NCBI RefSeq assembly: GCF_013868415.1
Contig: NZ_JACEMT010000038.1
Coordinates: 1-64,000 of the forward strand
Length of the DNA stretch: 64,000 nt
Source: Marinobacterium marinum
GTDB taxonomy: Bacteria > Pseudomonadota > Gammaproteobacteria > Pseudomonadales > Balneatricaceae
Direction of reading: 5' to 3'
Shown one piece after another: positions 1-10,641 of this stretch. The notes under the pieces were generated by a model, which was given only the letters and a program-made list of their open reading frames with translations, was not told the origin of the DNA and ran no database searches. The position numbers and the translations under genes are program-made. Within the stretch, counting starts at the first letter, position 1; every line of letters begins with the position of its first letter.

Positions 1-1172
<1,172 letters not shown>

Positions 1173-1219
1173 GGCAAGGTCAACCTGATCAAGTCGTTTC
1201 AAAGACGCCAAATACGACA

Positions 1220-1249
1220 AAGGGTAGACATATCACTATATCTACCCTT
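1220..1249 (-). repeat. 13-bp hairpin with GUGA tetraloop between tRNA-Thr and tuf
   Basis: Read on the minus strand, a 13-nt arm beginning AAGGGTAGA pairs without gaps (one G-U) with a 13-nt arm ending TCTACCCTT, closed by the loop GTGA, a GNRA tetraloop. The downstream sequence is only weakly T-rich. It may separate tRNA from mRNA (processing site) or act as a partial attenuator; I cannot tell which. Confidence 0.6.
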
Positions 1250-1258
1250 CATCAAAAC

Positions 1259-1333
1259 TGGAGCTCATGGGCGGATTTGAACCGCCGACCTCACCCTTAC
1301 CAAGGGTGTGCTCTACCCCTGAGCTACATGAGC
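1259..1333 (-). tRNA. tRNA-Thr(GGT)
   Basis: Cloverleaf on the minus strand from GCTCATG to CATGAGC plus discriminator T and an encoded CCA. The anticodon loop reads CTTGGTAAG, giving anticodon GGT. The T arm has GTTCAAATC. Last tRNA of a four-tRNA cluster that leads into tuf. Confidence 0.96.
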
Positions 1334-1359
1334 ATAACTCTATTATTGCAACACTCCGT

Positions 1360-1434
1360 TGGAGCGGGTAGCGGGAATCGAACCCGCCTCTTCAGCTTGG
1401 AAGGCTGAGGTAATAGCCACTATACCATACCCGC
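1360..1434 (-). tRNA. tRNA-Gly(TCC)
   Basis: Minus-strand cloverleaf with acceptor arms GCGGGTA and TACCCGC, encoded CCA, and anticodon TCC in the loop CTTCCAA. The T loop has GTTCGATTC. Third tRNA in the transcription order Thr-Tyr-Gly-Thr. Confidence 0.96.
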
Positions 1435-1445
1435 TTAAACGGAAA

Positions 1446-1529
1446 TGGTGGTGGGAGGTGGATTCGAACCACCGAAGCTCGCGCGTCAGATTTACAGTCT
1501 GATCCCTTTGGCCACTCGGGAACCCCACC
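1446..1529 (-). tRNA. tRNA-Tyr(GTA)
   Basis: A class II tRNA of 84 nt with a long variable arm, as expected for bacterial tRNA-Tyr. Acceptor arm starts GGTGGGG, anticodon loop CTGTAAA gives GTA, T loop GTTCGAATC, CCA encoded. Confidence 0.96.
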
Positions 1530-1550
1530 AGCCTTCACTTCTTCCAAACA

Positions 1551-1626
<76 letters not shown>

Positions 1627-1651
1627 TTTGTCTGTCGAAGTGGTGCGTATC

Positions 1652-2299
1652 TTACTGATCCGATTGGGGCTGTGCAACCCCTTTGCACGATTTTTTTTCT
1701 ACTTTTATTCCCGGCCAGCCGGCTTTCACGATTCGAGCCAGCTGCACCTCGTCAACTTGCCCTTCGATCACTCCGATCTGCAGCCGAAAGCCGGGACTGT
1801 TATCCAGAATCTGCTCCTGCTCCAGGGTCAGCTTCAGGACCGAGCGAATCGCCTCCCGCTCGCGCTTGACCTGCTGTAGCGCATCCTCCCCCATAAAAGG
1901 CCCCAGTACAAAGTCGCCCCCCCGAGTTTGCGGCACCCAACCCGCCAGCGCCAGCCGATCCAGCAATTCCAGCTGCTCCTCCACCCCTGCCGGCCTCGGC
2001 AAACGTAACCGGTACCCCAGCACGACAGGCACCATGGACTCAACATCAACATTAAAACCGCGTTTGCGCATTTTTTCGGCCGCAGTGTCGGCCTCGGCAC
2101 GGGAGGCAAACCCGGCCAACTGATAGCACTCCTGCGCTCTCGGCTGCAGAGTTTCGCCACCCCCCAGCTCATGCAGCAGTCGTAATCGACTGATCTGTTC
2201 GCCCGCCATTTCCGGCGGCCTGCTCGTCTGCTGCTGCGCATACCACAGCAACAGCAGTGCATTCATCAGCAATAACAGGAGAGCCAACCATCGCATCAT
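1652..2299 (-). CDS. SPOR-domain-like single-pass membrane protein
   Basis: A 215-residue protein of unknown specific function. The N-terminus is a membrane anchor (WLALLLLLMNALLLLWY), followed by a short linker and a region with two SPOR-like repeats (a segment with CYQLAGFASRAEADTAA and a C-terminal one with FRLQIGVIEG). SPOR domains bind denuded peptidoglycan glycans, usually at the septum; that role is inferred from fold resemblance only. I choose the ATG at 2299 because GGAG lies 7 nt upstream and the coaX stop is just 4 bp before it; a longer frame to 2329 would overlap coaX. The place between coaX and the tRNA-tuf operon matches P. aeruginosa. Confidence 0.72.
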   Translation of the reverse strand: MMRWLALLLLLMNALLLLWYAQQQTSRPPEMAGEQISRLRLLHELGGGETLQPRAQECYQLAGFASRAEADTAAEKMRKRGFNVDVESMVPVVLGYRLRLPRPAGVEEQLELLDRLALAGWVPQTRGGDFVLGPFMGEDALQQVKREREAIRSVLKLTLEQEQILDNSPGFRLQIGVIEGQVDEVQLARIVKAGWPGIKVEKKSCKGVAQPQSDQ

Positions 2300-2303
2300 G
2301 CCC

Positions 2304-3032
2304 TTACTCCAGCGCCCATCGCAGTCCATCCATAACCAGGTCCGGACACCATTCGGCCTCCGGCATCACCTCCAGCCACTGTCGCCCGTCGCCCCCCGTA
2401 ACCAGCACCCGGGAAGGCACATCCGCCACTCCCGGGATATCGTTTTTCAGCTGGCGCGCCAGTGACAGCAGCAGCAAATTGATCCCGTGTTCTACCCCGC
2501 TACTGGTATCCCTTCCAGGCATCACAACACCAGAATCAACCGGTCGATCCACTGTCACACCGGCCGTATTACCCAGCAACGCCTGCCGCATCAACCTCAG
2601 GCCCGGCAGGATATACCCTCCCTGATGACAGCCCGCAGCATCCAGCAAATCCACTGTGATCGCACTGCCACAATCCACAACCCAACAAGCATCTTTCACC
2701 TGGTGCCAGGCCGCCAGCAGTGCCAGCCAACGATCCACCCCCATGCGCGCCGGATCCTTATAGCTGTTGCGAACGCCGGCCGCTTCAGCCTGTGCACAGG
2801 CTCGCTGCAACGGCACCTGCCAGTATCGCTCGACCCCCGCCTGCAAGGCCCGATCAAAGACCTCTCCGGCAACCGAGGCAAACCAGATTCTATCCGGTCG
2901 TTCACCACATTCCAGCAAGCGTTCGGCGCTGAACTCGGCGGTCAGCCAACTGCCCCGCCGCCGAACCCGCCCCTGCTCCAGCAGGCGCCACTTGATAAAA
3001 CTATTGCCCGCATCCAGCTCAAGCCGTTTCAT
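2304..3032 (-). CDS. coaX: Type III pantothenate kinase
   Basis: First step of coenzyme A synthesis: ATP-dependent phosphorylation of pantothenate in the cytoplasm. The 242-residue product begins with the family's phosphate-binding signature (LELDAGNSFIKWR), has the second ASKHA motif DCGSAITVDLLD and the GGYILPGL segment near residue 150. Type III enzymes are insensitive to CoA feedback and often need a monovalent cation (family knowledge). The start at 3032 matches the usual family N-terminus; a GTG at 3044 is the alternative. It overlaps the 3' end of birA by 14 bp, so the two are translationally linked. Confidence 0.93.
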   Translation of the reverse strand: MKRLELDAGNSFIKWRLLEQGRVRRRGSWLTAEFSAERLLECGERPDRIWFASVAGEVFDRALQAGVERYWQVPLQRACAQAEAAGVRNSYKDPARMGVDRWLALLAAWHQVKDACWVVDCGSAITVDLLDAAGCHQGGYILPGLRLMRQALLGNTAGVTVDRPVDSGVVMPGRDTSSGVEHGINLLLLSLARQLKNDIPGVADVPSRVLVTGGDGRQWLEVMPEAEWCPDLVMDGLRWALE

Positions 3033-3993
3033 ACGCTCGCACACTCACCTCGCCGCCATGGAACACCTCCGTCCCCTGGTCAGTCTGCAACCGTATGCCG
3101 CCCTGATCAGTCACGCCCAGACACACCCCTTCAAAGGTATGCGCGCCCGATGTCAGACGCACCGACTGCCCCTGAAAGACATGCACCGCCTCCCATGCGG
3201 ACCGCAACCGGGCAAATCCGCCATTCTCGAAATCCTGCAGTACCCGCACCAACCGTAACACCAGCGCACCCAGCAGCTCGGTGCGATCACCGGTGAACCC
3301 CAGCGTGCGCAGATCAACACAAGGCTGATCCAGTGCTTCAGCCAACCTTTCGGGCAGCGCAACATTCAGCCCCACACCAATCGCCACCTGGCATTCTCCG
3401 GCCGCATCCCCACTGATCTCGATCAGGATCCCGGCCAGCTTGGCCTGTCCGACCAGCAGATCATTGGGCCACTTCACTCCGGCCTGATCAATTCCCAGTT
3501 CGACCAGCGCCTGCTGCAGCGCCAGCCCGACCGCCAGACTGAGCCCTTCCAGAGCGGCTACACCGGTATTGAAACGCCACGCCAGTGTAAAACACAGGCT
3601 CGACGCTAGCGGACTCAGCCACTGACGACCACGCCGGCCACGGCCTGCGTGTTGATATTCGGCCACAAACAGCCCGCCAGGAATGCCCTGCTGCAGCGCC
3701 TGTGTGCCCTGGCTGTTGGTTGATTCGGTCTCGATTGCCACCTCGACAACGGCAAGCCGCTCATCCTGCTCATCCAACCGCAACTGCTCACGCAACCGCT
3801 CGCCATCAATCAGATCCAGACCGCCGGGCAAGCGATAGCCGCGCCCTTTGACGCTGTACACCTCCAGCCCCAACTCCTGCAGGCGCTGCATATGCTTCCA
3901 CACTGCGCTGCGACTGATCCCCAACTCCCGTCCCAACTCACTGCCTGAATGGAAGGCCCCGTCAGACAGCACGGATAGCAACTTATCCAGCAT
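3019..3993 (-). CDS. birA: Bifunctional biotin-protein ligase / biotin operon repressor
   Basis: Joins biotin to the acceptor lysine of biotin carboxyl carrier protein via biotinyl-AMP and represses bio genes. At 324 residues it has the full two-function layout: an N-terminal winged helix (residues about 1-60, with ELGISRSAVWKHMQRL), then the ligase core with GRGRRGRQW around residue 120 and KWPNDLL near 175, and a C-terminal SH3-like domain. The winged helix means repression is likely, but no bio operon lies in this window. The start lies inside the end of folA (11-bp overlap). Confidence 0.95.
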   Translation of the reverse strand: MLDKLLSVLSDGAFHSGSELGRELGISRSAVWKHMQRLQELGLEVYSVKGRGYRLPGGLDLIDGERLREQLRLDEQDERLAVVEVAIETESTNSQGTQALQQGIPGGLFVAEYQHAGRGRRGRQWLSPLASSLCFTLAWRFNTGVAALEGLSLAVGLALQQALVELGIDQAGVKWPNDLLVGQAKLAGILIEISGDAAGECQVAIGVGLNVALPERLAEALDQPCVDLRTLGFTGDRTELLGALVLRLVRVLQDFENGGFARLRSAWEAVHVFQGQSVRLTSGAHTFEGVCLGVTDQGGIRLQTDQGTEVFHGGEVSVRAYETA

Positions 3994-4510
3994 GCCTCAC
4001 CCCGGTCGACACGCGCTCCAGAACCACAAAACTGTAGGCATAGGGATTAGGTTCAACGGCTGCAAAGTCTTCCCGGCCAATCTCCTGCCAGACGTCCGTT
4101 TCCAGTTCCGGGAAAAAGGCATCGCCTTCGATCTCGGCATGCACCTGGGTCAGATACAAACGGTCCGCATGCGGTAGACAGAGCGCATAAATTTCAGCAC
4201 CGCCGATCACCACCGCCTCGTCCACACCATCAATCAGCGCCAGGCTTTCACCCAGCACCAGCCCATCTTCCAGGCTGTGTACAATCCGCACGCCATCATG
4301 CTGCCATGCCGTATCGCGTGTAATCACGATATTGACCCGGCCCGGCAGGGGACGCCCTATCGATTCAAAGGTCTTGCGCCCCATAATGATCGGCTTGCCG
4401 AGCGTGACCCGCTTGAAATACTTCAGGTCTTCCGGCAAATACCAGGGCAGTTTATTGTTGCTACCGATTACCCGGTTTTCGGACTGGGCAACTATCATGG
4501 CCAGGCGCAT
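3983..4510 (-). CDS. folA: Dihydrofolate reductase
   Basis: NADPH-dependent reduction of dihydrofolate to tetrahydrofolate, replacing what thymidylate synthase consumes. The 175-residue protein has the family motifs in order: VIGSNNKLPWYLPEDLKYF (active-site Asp replaced in the usual way by Glu-Asp pair after W), GRKTFESIGRPLPGR and the C-terminal YSFVVLER strand. The ATG at 4510 is preceded by AAGGAGAACGT, an excellent ribosome binding site, so the upstream in-frame codon at 4528, inside thyA, is rejected. It follows thyA by 14 bp, the classical thyA-folA pair. Confidence 0.95.
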   Translation of the reverse strand: MRLAMIVAQSENRVIGSNNKLPWYLPEDLKYFKRVTLGKPIIMGRKTFESIGRPLPGRVNIVITRDTAWQHDGVRIVHSLEDGLVLGESLALIDGVDEAVVIGGAEIYALCLPHADRLYLTQVHAEIEGDAFFPELETDVWQEIGREDFAAVEPNPYAYSFVVLERVSTGVRHAG

Positions 4511-4524
4511 ACGTTCTCCTTGCA

Positions 4525-5367
4525 TCAAACGGCGATGGGGGCTCGAATAGCCGGGTCTGGGTTATACCCGGCAACTTCGAAATCTTCGTACTCGTAGCTG
4601 AAGATGTCAGCCGGGCGGCGGCTCAACTTCAGCTGCGGCAGTGCTCGAGGCGTGCGCGAAAGCTGTTCCTGCACGATCGCAGGATCGTTGAGATGATTGT
4701 GGTACAGATGCAGATCACCGAAGGTATGTACAAACTCGCCCACTTCAAGCTCACACTGCTGGGCCACCATATGGGTCAGCAGTGAATAGGAAGCGATATT
4801 GAACGGCACCCCAAGGAAATAATCGGCACTGCGCTGGTACAGCTGGCAGCTTAACTTCCCCTCGGCAACGTAAAACTGGAACAGCGTATGACAGGGCGGC
4901 AGCGCTGCACGCCCCTGGCGCACGTTTTCCTGCGGGCTGATCGCCTCGTCCGGCAGGTCGGCCGGATTCCAGCCGCTGACAATCAGGCGGCGGGAGTTTG
5001 GGGTACGCTTGATCTGCTCGATTACGCTGGCGATCTGGTCGATGGTCGAACCATCAGGGCAGGCCCATGAACGCCACTGCTTGCCATAGATGGGCCCCAG
5101 GTCGCCATCTTCCAGCGCCCACTCATTCCAAATGCGCACACCACGCTCCTGCAGCCAGGTGTTGTCCGTACTGCCGGACAGAAACCAGAGCAGCTCATAG
5201 ACCACCGACTTGAGATGGATCTTCTTGGTCGTCAGCAGAGGAAAACCCTGCGCCAGATCGAAGCGCAGCTGACGACCAAATACGGAGCGCGTGCCCGTAC
5301 CGGTACGGTCACCCTTGTCCACGCCGCTATCGATGATGTCTCGCATCAGATCCAGATACTGCTGCAT
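4525..5367 (-). CDS. thyA: Thymidylate synthase (ThyA type)
   Basis: Methylates dUMP to dTMP with 5,10-methylene-tetrahydrofolate, giving dihydrofolate. The 280-residue product has the N-terminal [12 protein letters not shown], the catalytic cysteine in [13 protein letters not shown], the substrate-binding [17 protein letters not shown] and the invariant C-terminal APIAV. It has the extra segment after [11 protein letters not shown] that many proteobacterial ThyA proteins share. It heads a likely thyA-folA-birA-coaX-SPOR transcript in which nearly every junction overlaps. Confidence 0.97.
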   Translation of the reverse strand: MQQYLDLMRDIIDSGVDKGDRTGTGTRSVFGRQLRFDLAQGFPLLTTKKIHLKSVVYELLWFLSGSTDNTWLQERGVRIWNEWALEDGDLGPIYGKQWRSWACPDGSTIDQIASVIEQIKRTPNSRRLIVSGWNPADLPDEAISPQENVRQGRAALPPCHTLFQFYVAEGKLSCQLYQRSADYFLGVPFNIASYSLLTHMVAQQCELEVGEFVHTFGDLHLYHNHLNDPAIVQEQLSRTPRALPQLKLSRRPADIFSYEYEDFEVAGYNPDPAIRAPIAV

Positions 5368-5444
5368 AACCGCCCCGTTTCAAAAACAAATAGCCGCCAT
5401 TTTATGCCGCTGGCAGCCCTTTAGCCAGCGACACTCTCGCAGTA

Positions 5445-6239
5445 TCAGACCCGCCGCACCGCCTCGCGCCGGTACGCCAGCAGCATCAGCACCACCCCCA
5501 GCAACACCATCGGCAGCGACAGCAGCTGTCCCATGGTTAGCCAATCGAAGGCGATGAAGCCCAGATGCCCGTCCGGCTCGCGCACCAGCTCCACCAGCGA
5601 TCGAAAAGCGCCATAGCCCAACAGAAACAGCCCGGACACCGCCATGCGAGGACGCGGACGGGCCGAATACCACCACAGCAGTGCAAAAAGCAGAATCCCC
5701 TCCAGCGCCATCTCATACAGCTGCGACGGATGCCGTGGCAGACCATCACCGGCACGAGGAAAGACCACCGCCCAAGACAGATCGGTTACCCGCCCCCAGA
5801 CTTCACCACCGATGAAGTTGCCCAAACGTCCCGCACCCAGCCCGATCGGCACCAGCGGGGCTACAAAATCACTGATTTCAAAAAACGACTTGCCGTTGCG
5901 ATACGCAAAAACGGCCAGCACCACGATGACACCGATCAGGCCACCATGGAAGGACATGCCCCCCTCCCACACCGCAAACAGCCACAGTGGCTGCTGCAGA
6001 AAGTAATCGAAGTTATAGAACAGCACATACCCCATGCGCCCGCCCAGAATCACCCCGACCGCCCCCCAGAACACCAGGTCAGACACCTGCTGCTCGGTCC
6101 AGCCGGAACCGGCCCTGCGGGCGCGCACATTCCCCAGCCACCAGGCGGCACCGAAACCGATCAAATACATCAGCCCGTACCAGTGAATCTGTAACGGTCC
6201 CAGCTCCAGCGCCAGCGGATTGATATCATGTACCCACAT
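5445..6239 (-). CDS. lgt: Prolipoprotein diacylglyceryl transferase
   Basis: Inner-membrane enzyme that moves diacylglycerol from phosphatidylglycerol to the lipobox cysteine, the first step of lipoprotein maturation. The protein is hydrophobic with about seven membrane segments; [11 protein letters not shown] near the N-terminus, [16 protein letters not shown] (the Lgt signature with its essential Arg and Asn) and HPSQLYE are present. I prefer the ATG at 6239, which has GGGA 9 nt upstream; the ATG at 6245 is too close to it. Its stop lies 77 bp before thyA, as in several gammaproteobacteria. Substrates in this window would include the lipoprotein at 61438. Confidence 0.95.
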   Translation of the reverse strand: MWVHDINPLALELGPLQIHWYGLMYLIGFGAAWWLGNVRARRAGSGWTEQQVSDLVFWGAVGVILGGRMGYVLFYNFDYFLQQPLWLFAVWEGGMSFHGGLIGVIVVLAVFAYRNGKSFFEISDFVAPLVPIGLGAGRLGNFIGGEVWGRVTDLSWAVVFPRAGDGLPRHPSQLYEMALEGILLFALLWWYSARPRPRMAVSGLFLLGYGAFRSLVELVREPDGHLGFIAFDWLTMGQLLSLPMVLLGVVLMLLAYRREAVRRV

Positions 6240-6384
6240 AAACATTTATCCCAGGTTGGAAAGAATAAAACGGACAACCATCACCGGCAGAAATTCCGCA
6301 AGAGCCCTTTTTCAGGATGGATGTATCCGCCGGGCAAAGCGGTTTATCTTAGAGCCTGAACCCCACGGAGGAAACCAAATCGCC

Positions 6385-7158
6385 ATGTGCCTTGCCGTTT
6401 TTGCCCTGAATGCACACCCGGACTGGCCAGTAATCCTCGTCGCCAACCGTGACGAGCAGCATGCGCGCCCGACCATGCCACTCGGTATCTGGCCGGATCG
6501 CCCCATTCTCGGTGGACGCGACCTGCAAGCAGGCGGCAGCTGGATGGGATTGGGCAACAACAACCGCTTTGCCCTCGTAACCAACCACCGCAACCTGCGC
6601 CGCCCCGTACCTGAACAACCCCGTTCACGCGGCAATCTGGTAACGGACTTCATCGATTCATCCCTGACAGCCCCCGACTTCTGCACCCGTCTGGAAGATG
6701 CCCGCTACGCCGGCTTCAATCTGCTGATGCGCGATGACCACAGCTGGTACAGCTACAGTAACGTACAGCAACACTGCCGCCCCTTGCAGCAAGGCATCTA
6801 CGGTCTCAGCAATGCCTTACTGAACACCCCCTGGCCCAAAACTTTGCAGGCCCGCGCTCGGCTGCAACAGGCCCTGGCGCGCAACCAACTGAACCCCGAG
6901 CACCTCTTGCATCTGCTGCATGAGCGTCGCCAGGCCGATGACGGGCAACTGCCGGACACCGGTCTGACAACCGAGCGGGAACGCCTGCTGTCGTCCTGCT
7001 TCATTGTCTCGGACACCTATGGCACACGGGTCAGCACCCTGCTGATGCAGCACCGCAGCGGGCGCCTGCTGTTCATGGAAGAGAGTTATGATGCTGCCGC
7101 CCACCCCTGTGGACGGCGCCGATTTCTGCTGGACCGCCCCGGACTGGCGAGCGGCTAG
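6385..7158 (+). CDS. NRDE / TANGO2-family protein
   Basis: A 257-residue member of the NRDE family (animal relative TANGO2), whose biochemical role is not firmly settled. It opens with MCLAVFALNAHPDWPVILVANRDE: the Cys right after Met and the NRDE motif are the family hallmarks, suggesting an N-terminal-nucleophile-type fold. GGSWMGLGNNNRFALVTNHRN and the Gly-rich middle follow the family pattern. The ATG at 6385 is chosen because Cys2 must be N-terminal; ACGGAGG lies upstream at a longish spacing. It is divergent from lgt and its TAG stop shares the palindrome CTAG with the stop of ptsP on the other strand. Confidence 0.85.
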   Translation: MCLAVFALNAHPDWPVILVANRDEQHARPTMPLGIWPDRPILGGRDLQAGGSWMGLGNNNRFALVTNHRNLRRPVPEQPRSRGNLVTDFIDSSLTAPDFCTRLEDARYAGFNLLMRDDHSWYSYSNVQQHCRPLQQGIYGLSNALLNTPWPKTLQARARLQQALARNQLNPEHLLHLLHERRQADDGQLPDTGLTTERERLLSSCFIVSDTYGTRVSTLLMQHRSGRLLFMEESYDAAAHPCGRRRFLLDRPGLASG

Positions 7159-9458
7159 CCGGGGGGCTGATGCGGCAATCGTGGGCGCGTCAACTGCCCC
7201 AGCCCCAACTGCTTCAGGGTATGGCGCAGATAACGGTGGATCTCTTCAGCATCATCCATACGCAAGACTCGATTCAGCAACGACTGCGCCCGCGCCAGAC
7301 TGACACCGCGAATGGCCGATTTGACTCGCGGCAGGTTATTGGCATTCATGGACAACACCTCATACCCCATTGCCATCAGCAGCAGCGCACCGCCCGGGTC
7401 CGCCGCCATCTCCCCACAGATCGAGACCGGCTTGCCTTCCTTGCGGGTCTCTCGGGCAATGTACTGCAGCGCCCTCAACACGGCAGGGTGATAGGCGGCA
7501 TATAATCCGGCGACACGCGGGTTATTACGATCCACTGCCAGTATGTACTGGGTCAGGTCATTGGAACCGACAGACACAAAATCAACCAACCGGGCAAAAC
7601 GACGCACCTGATATACCGCCGCCGGTACTTCGACCATCACGCCAACCAGTGGCCGCTGTACGTCATACCCTTCATCCTGCAGCTCAACCAGCGCCCGGTC
7701 AATCTGACGCAGCGCCTCTTCCACCTCGTGCACACTGGTCACCATCGGCAACATGATACGCAGATTGTTGAAGCCCTCCGACGCCCTGAGCATGGCGCGC
7801 ACCTGCACCAGAAAAATCTCCGGATGATCCAGGGTCACCCGGATGCCACGCCACCCCAGGAAGGGGTTGTCTTCCTCAATGGGGAAATAGGGCAGTGCCT
7901 TGTCACCTCCGATATCCAGCGTGCGCATGGTCACCGGGCGCGGTGCAAAAGCTTCCAGCTGACTGCGGTAGCTCTGCAGCTGTTCCTGCTCACTGGGAAA
8001 GAAGTCACGAATCATGAAGGGGATTTCGGTACGATACAGCCCGATACCTTCCGCGCCATGCTGCAGGGCGCGTGTCACGTCTGCCACCAGCCCCGTGTTG
8101 ACCCATAGCGGCATCCGGTAGCCATCCGTGGTCTCAGCCGGCAGGAGTTTCAGCCCTTCCAGTTCCGCCGCAACCAACTGCTCCTCGCGCATCACCTCAC
8201 GGAAGGCCTCCAGCAGCTTTTCCGACGGGTTCACATACACACGCCCGGAATAGCCATCCACAATAACCTGACGACCCTCCAAACGGGTAAACGGCAGGTC
8301 TACCACCCCCATCACTGTTGGGATGCCCACTGCTCTGGCCATAATGGCCGCATGGGAGGAGCCCGACCCGCTGACTGACACCAGCCCAACCAGCTGTTCT
8401 TCCGGTACCAGCCCCAGCATGGCCGGCGACAGTTCGTCGGCGATCAAAATACTGTCGCCCTCGCACTCGATTTCGGGCGGCCCCGCATTTTCCTGCAGGT
8501 AACCGAGGATACGCCGCCCGAGGTCACGAATATCACTGGCTCGCTCCCGCAGGTAGGTATCCTCCATGGAATTGAACTGCCGCACCTGTGCCAGCACCAC
8601 CTCGCGCAAGGCTCCTTGAGCCCAGTTCCCGGCCTGAATACGCGCTTCGATTTCACCCACCAGCGCCTGGTCGTCCAACATGCGCAGATAGACATCAAAC
8701 AGCACCTGCTCTTCGGCGCGCAGACGTCGAGACAAGTTGTGACTGACCGTATGAATATCATCACGCACCGCTTCCACCGCCGCTCTGAACGCTTCCCGCT
8801 CGGCGACAATATCACGCGCCGGTTTATCAGGTACCGTTTCCAGTTCGGCCGCCAGCGTCGCCACCACAACCGTGCCGATCGCCACGCCGGACGAAGCCGC
8901 CACGCCGGTAAAATAGCGATCAATCTGCGGCTTCATCTGAGCCTGTGGATGGTTTTCGGCATTGACCGACCCGGTTGCCTCCGCATGTGCAATCACCCCG
9001 GCCAGCTGCGCCGACAGGGTTACCATGAAAGCCTCTTCACTTTCATCGAAACGACGGTGCTCTTCCTGCTGTACGACCAGCACGCCCAGAATACTGCGGT
9101 GATGGATAATGGGAACGCCGAGAAAAGCGTGATAGCGCTCTTCACCCGTTGCCTTGAGGTAATGGAAGGCCGGGTGACGAGAGGCATCTTCCAGATTGAT
9201 GGGCTCGGCCCTCTGGCCGACTTGGCCGACGATCCCTTCGGTCGGCAACAGGCTGACCTGATCAACCGCTTCCTGATTCAGCCCCTGAGTCGCGCGCAGG
9301 ACATAGCGCTGGCGCGCAGGGTCAAACAGAAAGATGGAACAAACTTCGGTTTTCATCGCTCGCTGAATGCGCCGCACGATCAGATCCAGTACAGAATCCA
9401 GATCCGGGGCCGTACTGACCTCCTGAACGATCTTGCGCAGCACACTCAGCATACTCAT
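7155..9458 (-). CDS. ptsP: Phosphoenolpyruvate-protein phosphotransferase of the nitrogen PTS (EI-Ntr)
   Basis: First phosphocarrier of the nitrogen-related phosphotransferase system: takes phosphate from phosphoenolpyruvate and hands it to NPr and EIIA-Ntr for regulation rather than sugar uptake. The 767 residues show an N-terminal GAF sensor (about 1-165, a glutamine/2-oxoglutarate-type sensing region in the family), a PEP-utiliser N domain, the mobile domain with the phosphorylated histidine in GSGSSHAAIMARAVGIPT near residue 365, and a C-terminal TIM barrel with YRTEIPFM and GSNDLTQY. It follows rppH with a one-base TGATG overlap, the usual rppH-ptsP pair. Confidence 0.96.
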   Translation of the reverse strand: MSMLSVLRKIVQEVSTAPDLDSVLDLIVRRIQRAMKTEVCSIFLFDPARQRYVLRATQGLNQEAVDQVSLLPTEGIVGQVGQRAEPINLEDASRHPAFHYLKATGEERYHAFLGVPIIHHRSILGVLVVQQEEHRRFDESEEAFMVTLSAQLAGVIAHAEATGSVNAENHPQAQMKPQIDRYFTGVAASSGVAIGTVVVATLAAELETVPDKPARDIVAEREAFRAAVEAVRDDIHTVSHNLSRRLRAEEQVLFDVYLRMLDDQALVGEIEARIQAGNWAQGALREVVLAQVRQFNSMEDTYLRERASDIRDLGRRILGYLQENAGPPEIECEGDSILIADELSPAMLGLVPEEQLVGLVSVSGSGSSHAAIMARAVGIPTVMGVVDLPFTRLEGRQVIVDGYSGRVYVNPSEKLLEAFREVMREEQLVAAELEGLKLLPAETTDGYRMPLWVNTGLVADVTRALQHGAEGIGLYRTEIPFMIRDFFPSEQEQLQSYRSQLEAFAPRPVTMRTLDIGGDKALPYFPIEEDNPFLGWRGIRVTLDHPEIFLVQVRAMLRASEGFNNLRIMLPMVTSVHEVEEALRQIDRALVELQDEGYDVQRPLVGVMVEVPAAVYQVRRFARLVDFVSVGSNDLTQYILAVDRNNPRVAGLYAAYHPAVLRALQYIARETRKEGKPVSICGEMAADPGGALLLMAMGYEVLSMNANNLPRVKSAIRGVSLARAQSLLNRVLRMDDAEEIHRYLRHTLKQLGLGQLTRPRLPHQPPG

Positions 9459-9967
9459 CAGGTAGCTCCTCTGGTTATCAAGTGTGCGGCCTGGAGGCGC
9501 GCCAACCGGGGCGACAGCTCCTTCATCGCCTTGCGATACACCTCACGTTTGAAGGACACTACCTGTCCCAGAGGGTACCAATAACTGACCCACTCCCAGC
9601 CGTCAAACTCCGGGGAGTCGGTATGATCAATCCTGACTGCGCTGTCATCACTGAGCATACGCAGCAGGAACCACTTCTGCTTCTGGCCCACACACACCGG
9701 GTGCGAGTGGCGCCGGATCATGCGTTTGGGTAGGCGGTAACGCAGCCAGCCTCGCGTCACTGCCAGAATCTCCACATCTGCGGCCGTCAGCCCGACCTCT
9801 TCTCCGAGTTCGCGATACATCGCCTGCTCGGGTGTCTCGTCCGACTGTATGCCACCTTGCGGGAACTGCCAGGCATTCTGCCCGATACGCCTTGCCCAAA
9901 GAACCTGACCCTGCGAATTAACCAGAATGATTCCGACATTGGGTCTGAATCCGTCTGCATCAATCAC
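9458..9967 (-). CDS. rppH: RNA pyrophosphohydrolase
   Basis: Nudix hydrolase that removes pyrophosphate from mRNA 5' ends and so starts RNase E-dependent decay. The 169-residue protein has the Nudix box [23 protein letters not shown] split over residues about 38-60 and the typical N-terminus [15 protein letters not shown]. The start appears to be GTG at 9967; no ATG lies at the family-typical position. The stop overlaps the ptsP start by one base, so translational coupling is likely. Confidence 0.95.
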   Translation of the reverse strand: MIDADGFRPNVGIILVNSQGQVLWARRIGQNAWQFPQGGIQSDETPEQAMYRELGEEVGLTAADVEILAVTRGWLRYRLPKRMIRRHSHPVCVGQKQKWFLLRMLSDDSAVRIDHTDSPEFDGWEWVSYWYPLGQVVSFKREVYRKAMKELSPRLARLQAAHLITRGAT

Positions 9968-10085
9968 AATTCTGATCCCGATCTATATCCGTTTTGGTTT
10001 TTATTGTTCCACAGATCTGCGGTTTGGCAAATAGCAAGCCTGAGCGACCCGGCCCGGTCACCGCCGTTTTTTGTCCACAGCAGCG

Positions 10086-10502
10086 TCAGACGCGAGAACG
10101 GCAACCTTGCATGCTGGCATTCAAGGCCCGCATGATTTGCCGCCGACTGATGACGCCCTGCAACAGCCCTGCCTTGGCGACCGGCCAGGTTTTGGGCTTG
10201 TTGCTGCCCATTTTCTGGACCAGATCAATAATACTGTCCGTCGGCGCGGCGCACAGGGGCTCGCGGTACATGATATCGCCGACCAGTGTACGACTGTCGC
10301 AGTGATAGCTGCCACTGACCAGATAGTCGATACAGTCATGCTCGGATACGAAACCGACAACACAGTTGGCATCATCCACAACCGGCAACCCGGTCAGGCC
10401 CGACTGCAGAATCAGATCCACCGCCCGAGACAGGGGCATTTCCACACGCAAGGGATGCGGCACTGGCTGCATCAAATCCTGGACTCGCTGTTGTTGCATC
10501 AT
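10086..10502 (-). CDS. Two-CBS-domain protein
   Basis: A 138-residue stand-alone Bateman module. CBS1 covers about residues 6-60 (VQDLMQPVPHPLRVEMPLSRA then GLPVVDD and GFVSEHDCIDYL) and CBS2 about 72-130 (VGDIMYREPLCAAPTDS, then GVISRRQIMRAL). Such modules bind adenine nucleotides and act as energy or ligand sensors in trans; the target is unknown. The ATG at 10502 is set by AAGGAG 7 nt upstream. It stands as a single gene between two terminated units. A function in DNA or metabolite sensing is only a guess. Confidence 0.82.
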   Translation of the reverse strand: MMQQQRVQDLMQPVPHPLRVEMPLSRAVDLILQSGLTGLPVVDDANCVVGFVSEHDCIDYLVSGSYHCDSRTLVGDIMYREPLCAAPTDSIIDLVQKMGSNKPKTWPVAKAGLLQGVISRRQIMRALNASMQGCRSRV

Positions 10503-10600
10503 GCTATGTCTCCTTTCACCCGAATACCCTCTGAGTATGGCAAAGGCTGAGGCGATTGGACCAGCATCCCCGGCAGAGGCAATAGCAGACACACTTTCGA

Positions 10601-10633
10601 ACAAAAGGAAACCACCGCCCCGACGGGCGGTGG
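10601..10633 (-). terminator. Rho-independent terminator of rlmI
   Basis: Nine-base-pair GC-rich stem (CCACCGCCC with GGGCGGTGG, loop GTCG, minus strand) followed by TTTCCTTTTG, starting 8 bp after the rlmI stop. Confidence 0.8.
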
Positions 10634-10641
10634 CATGGGGG

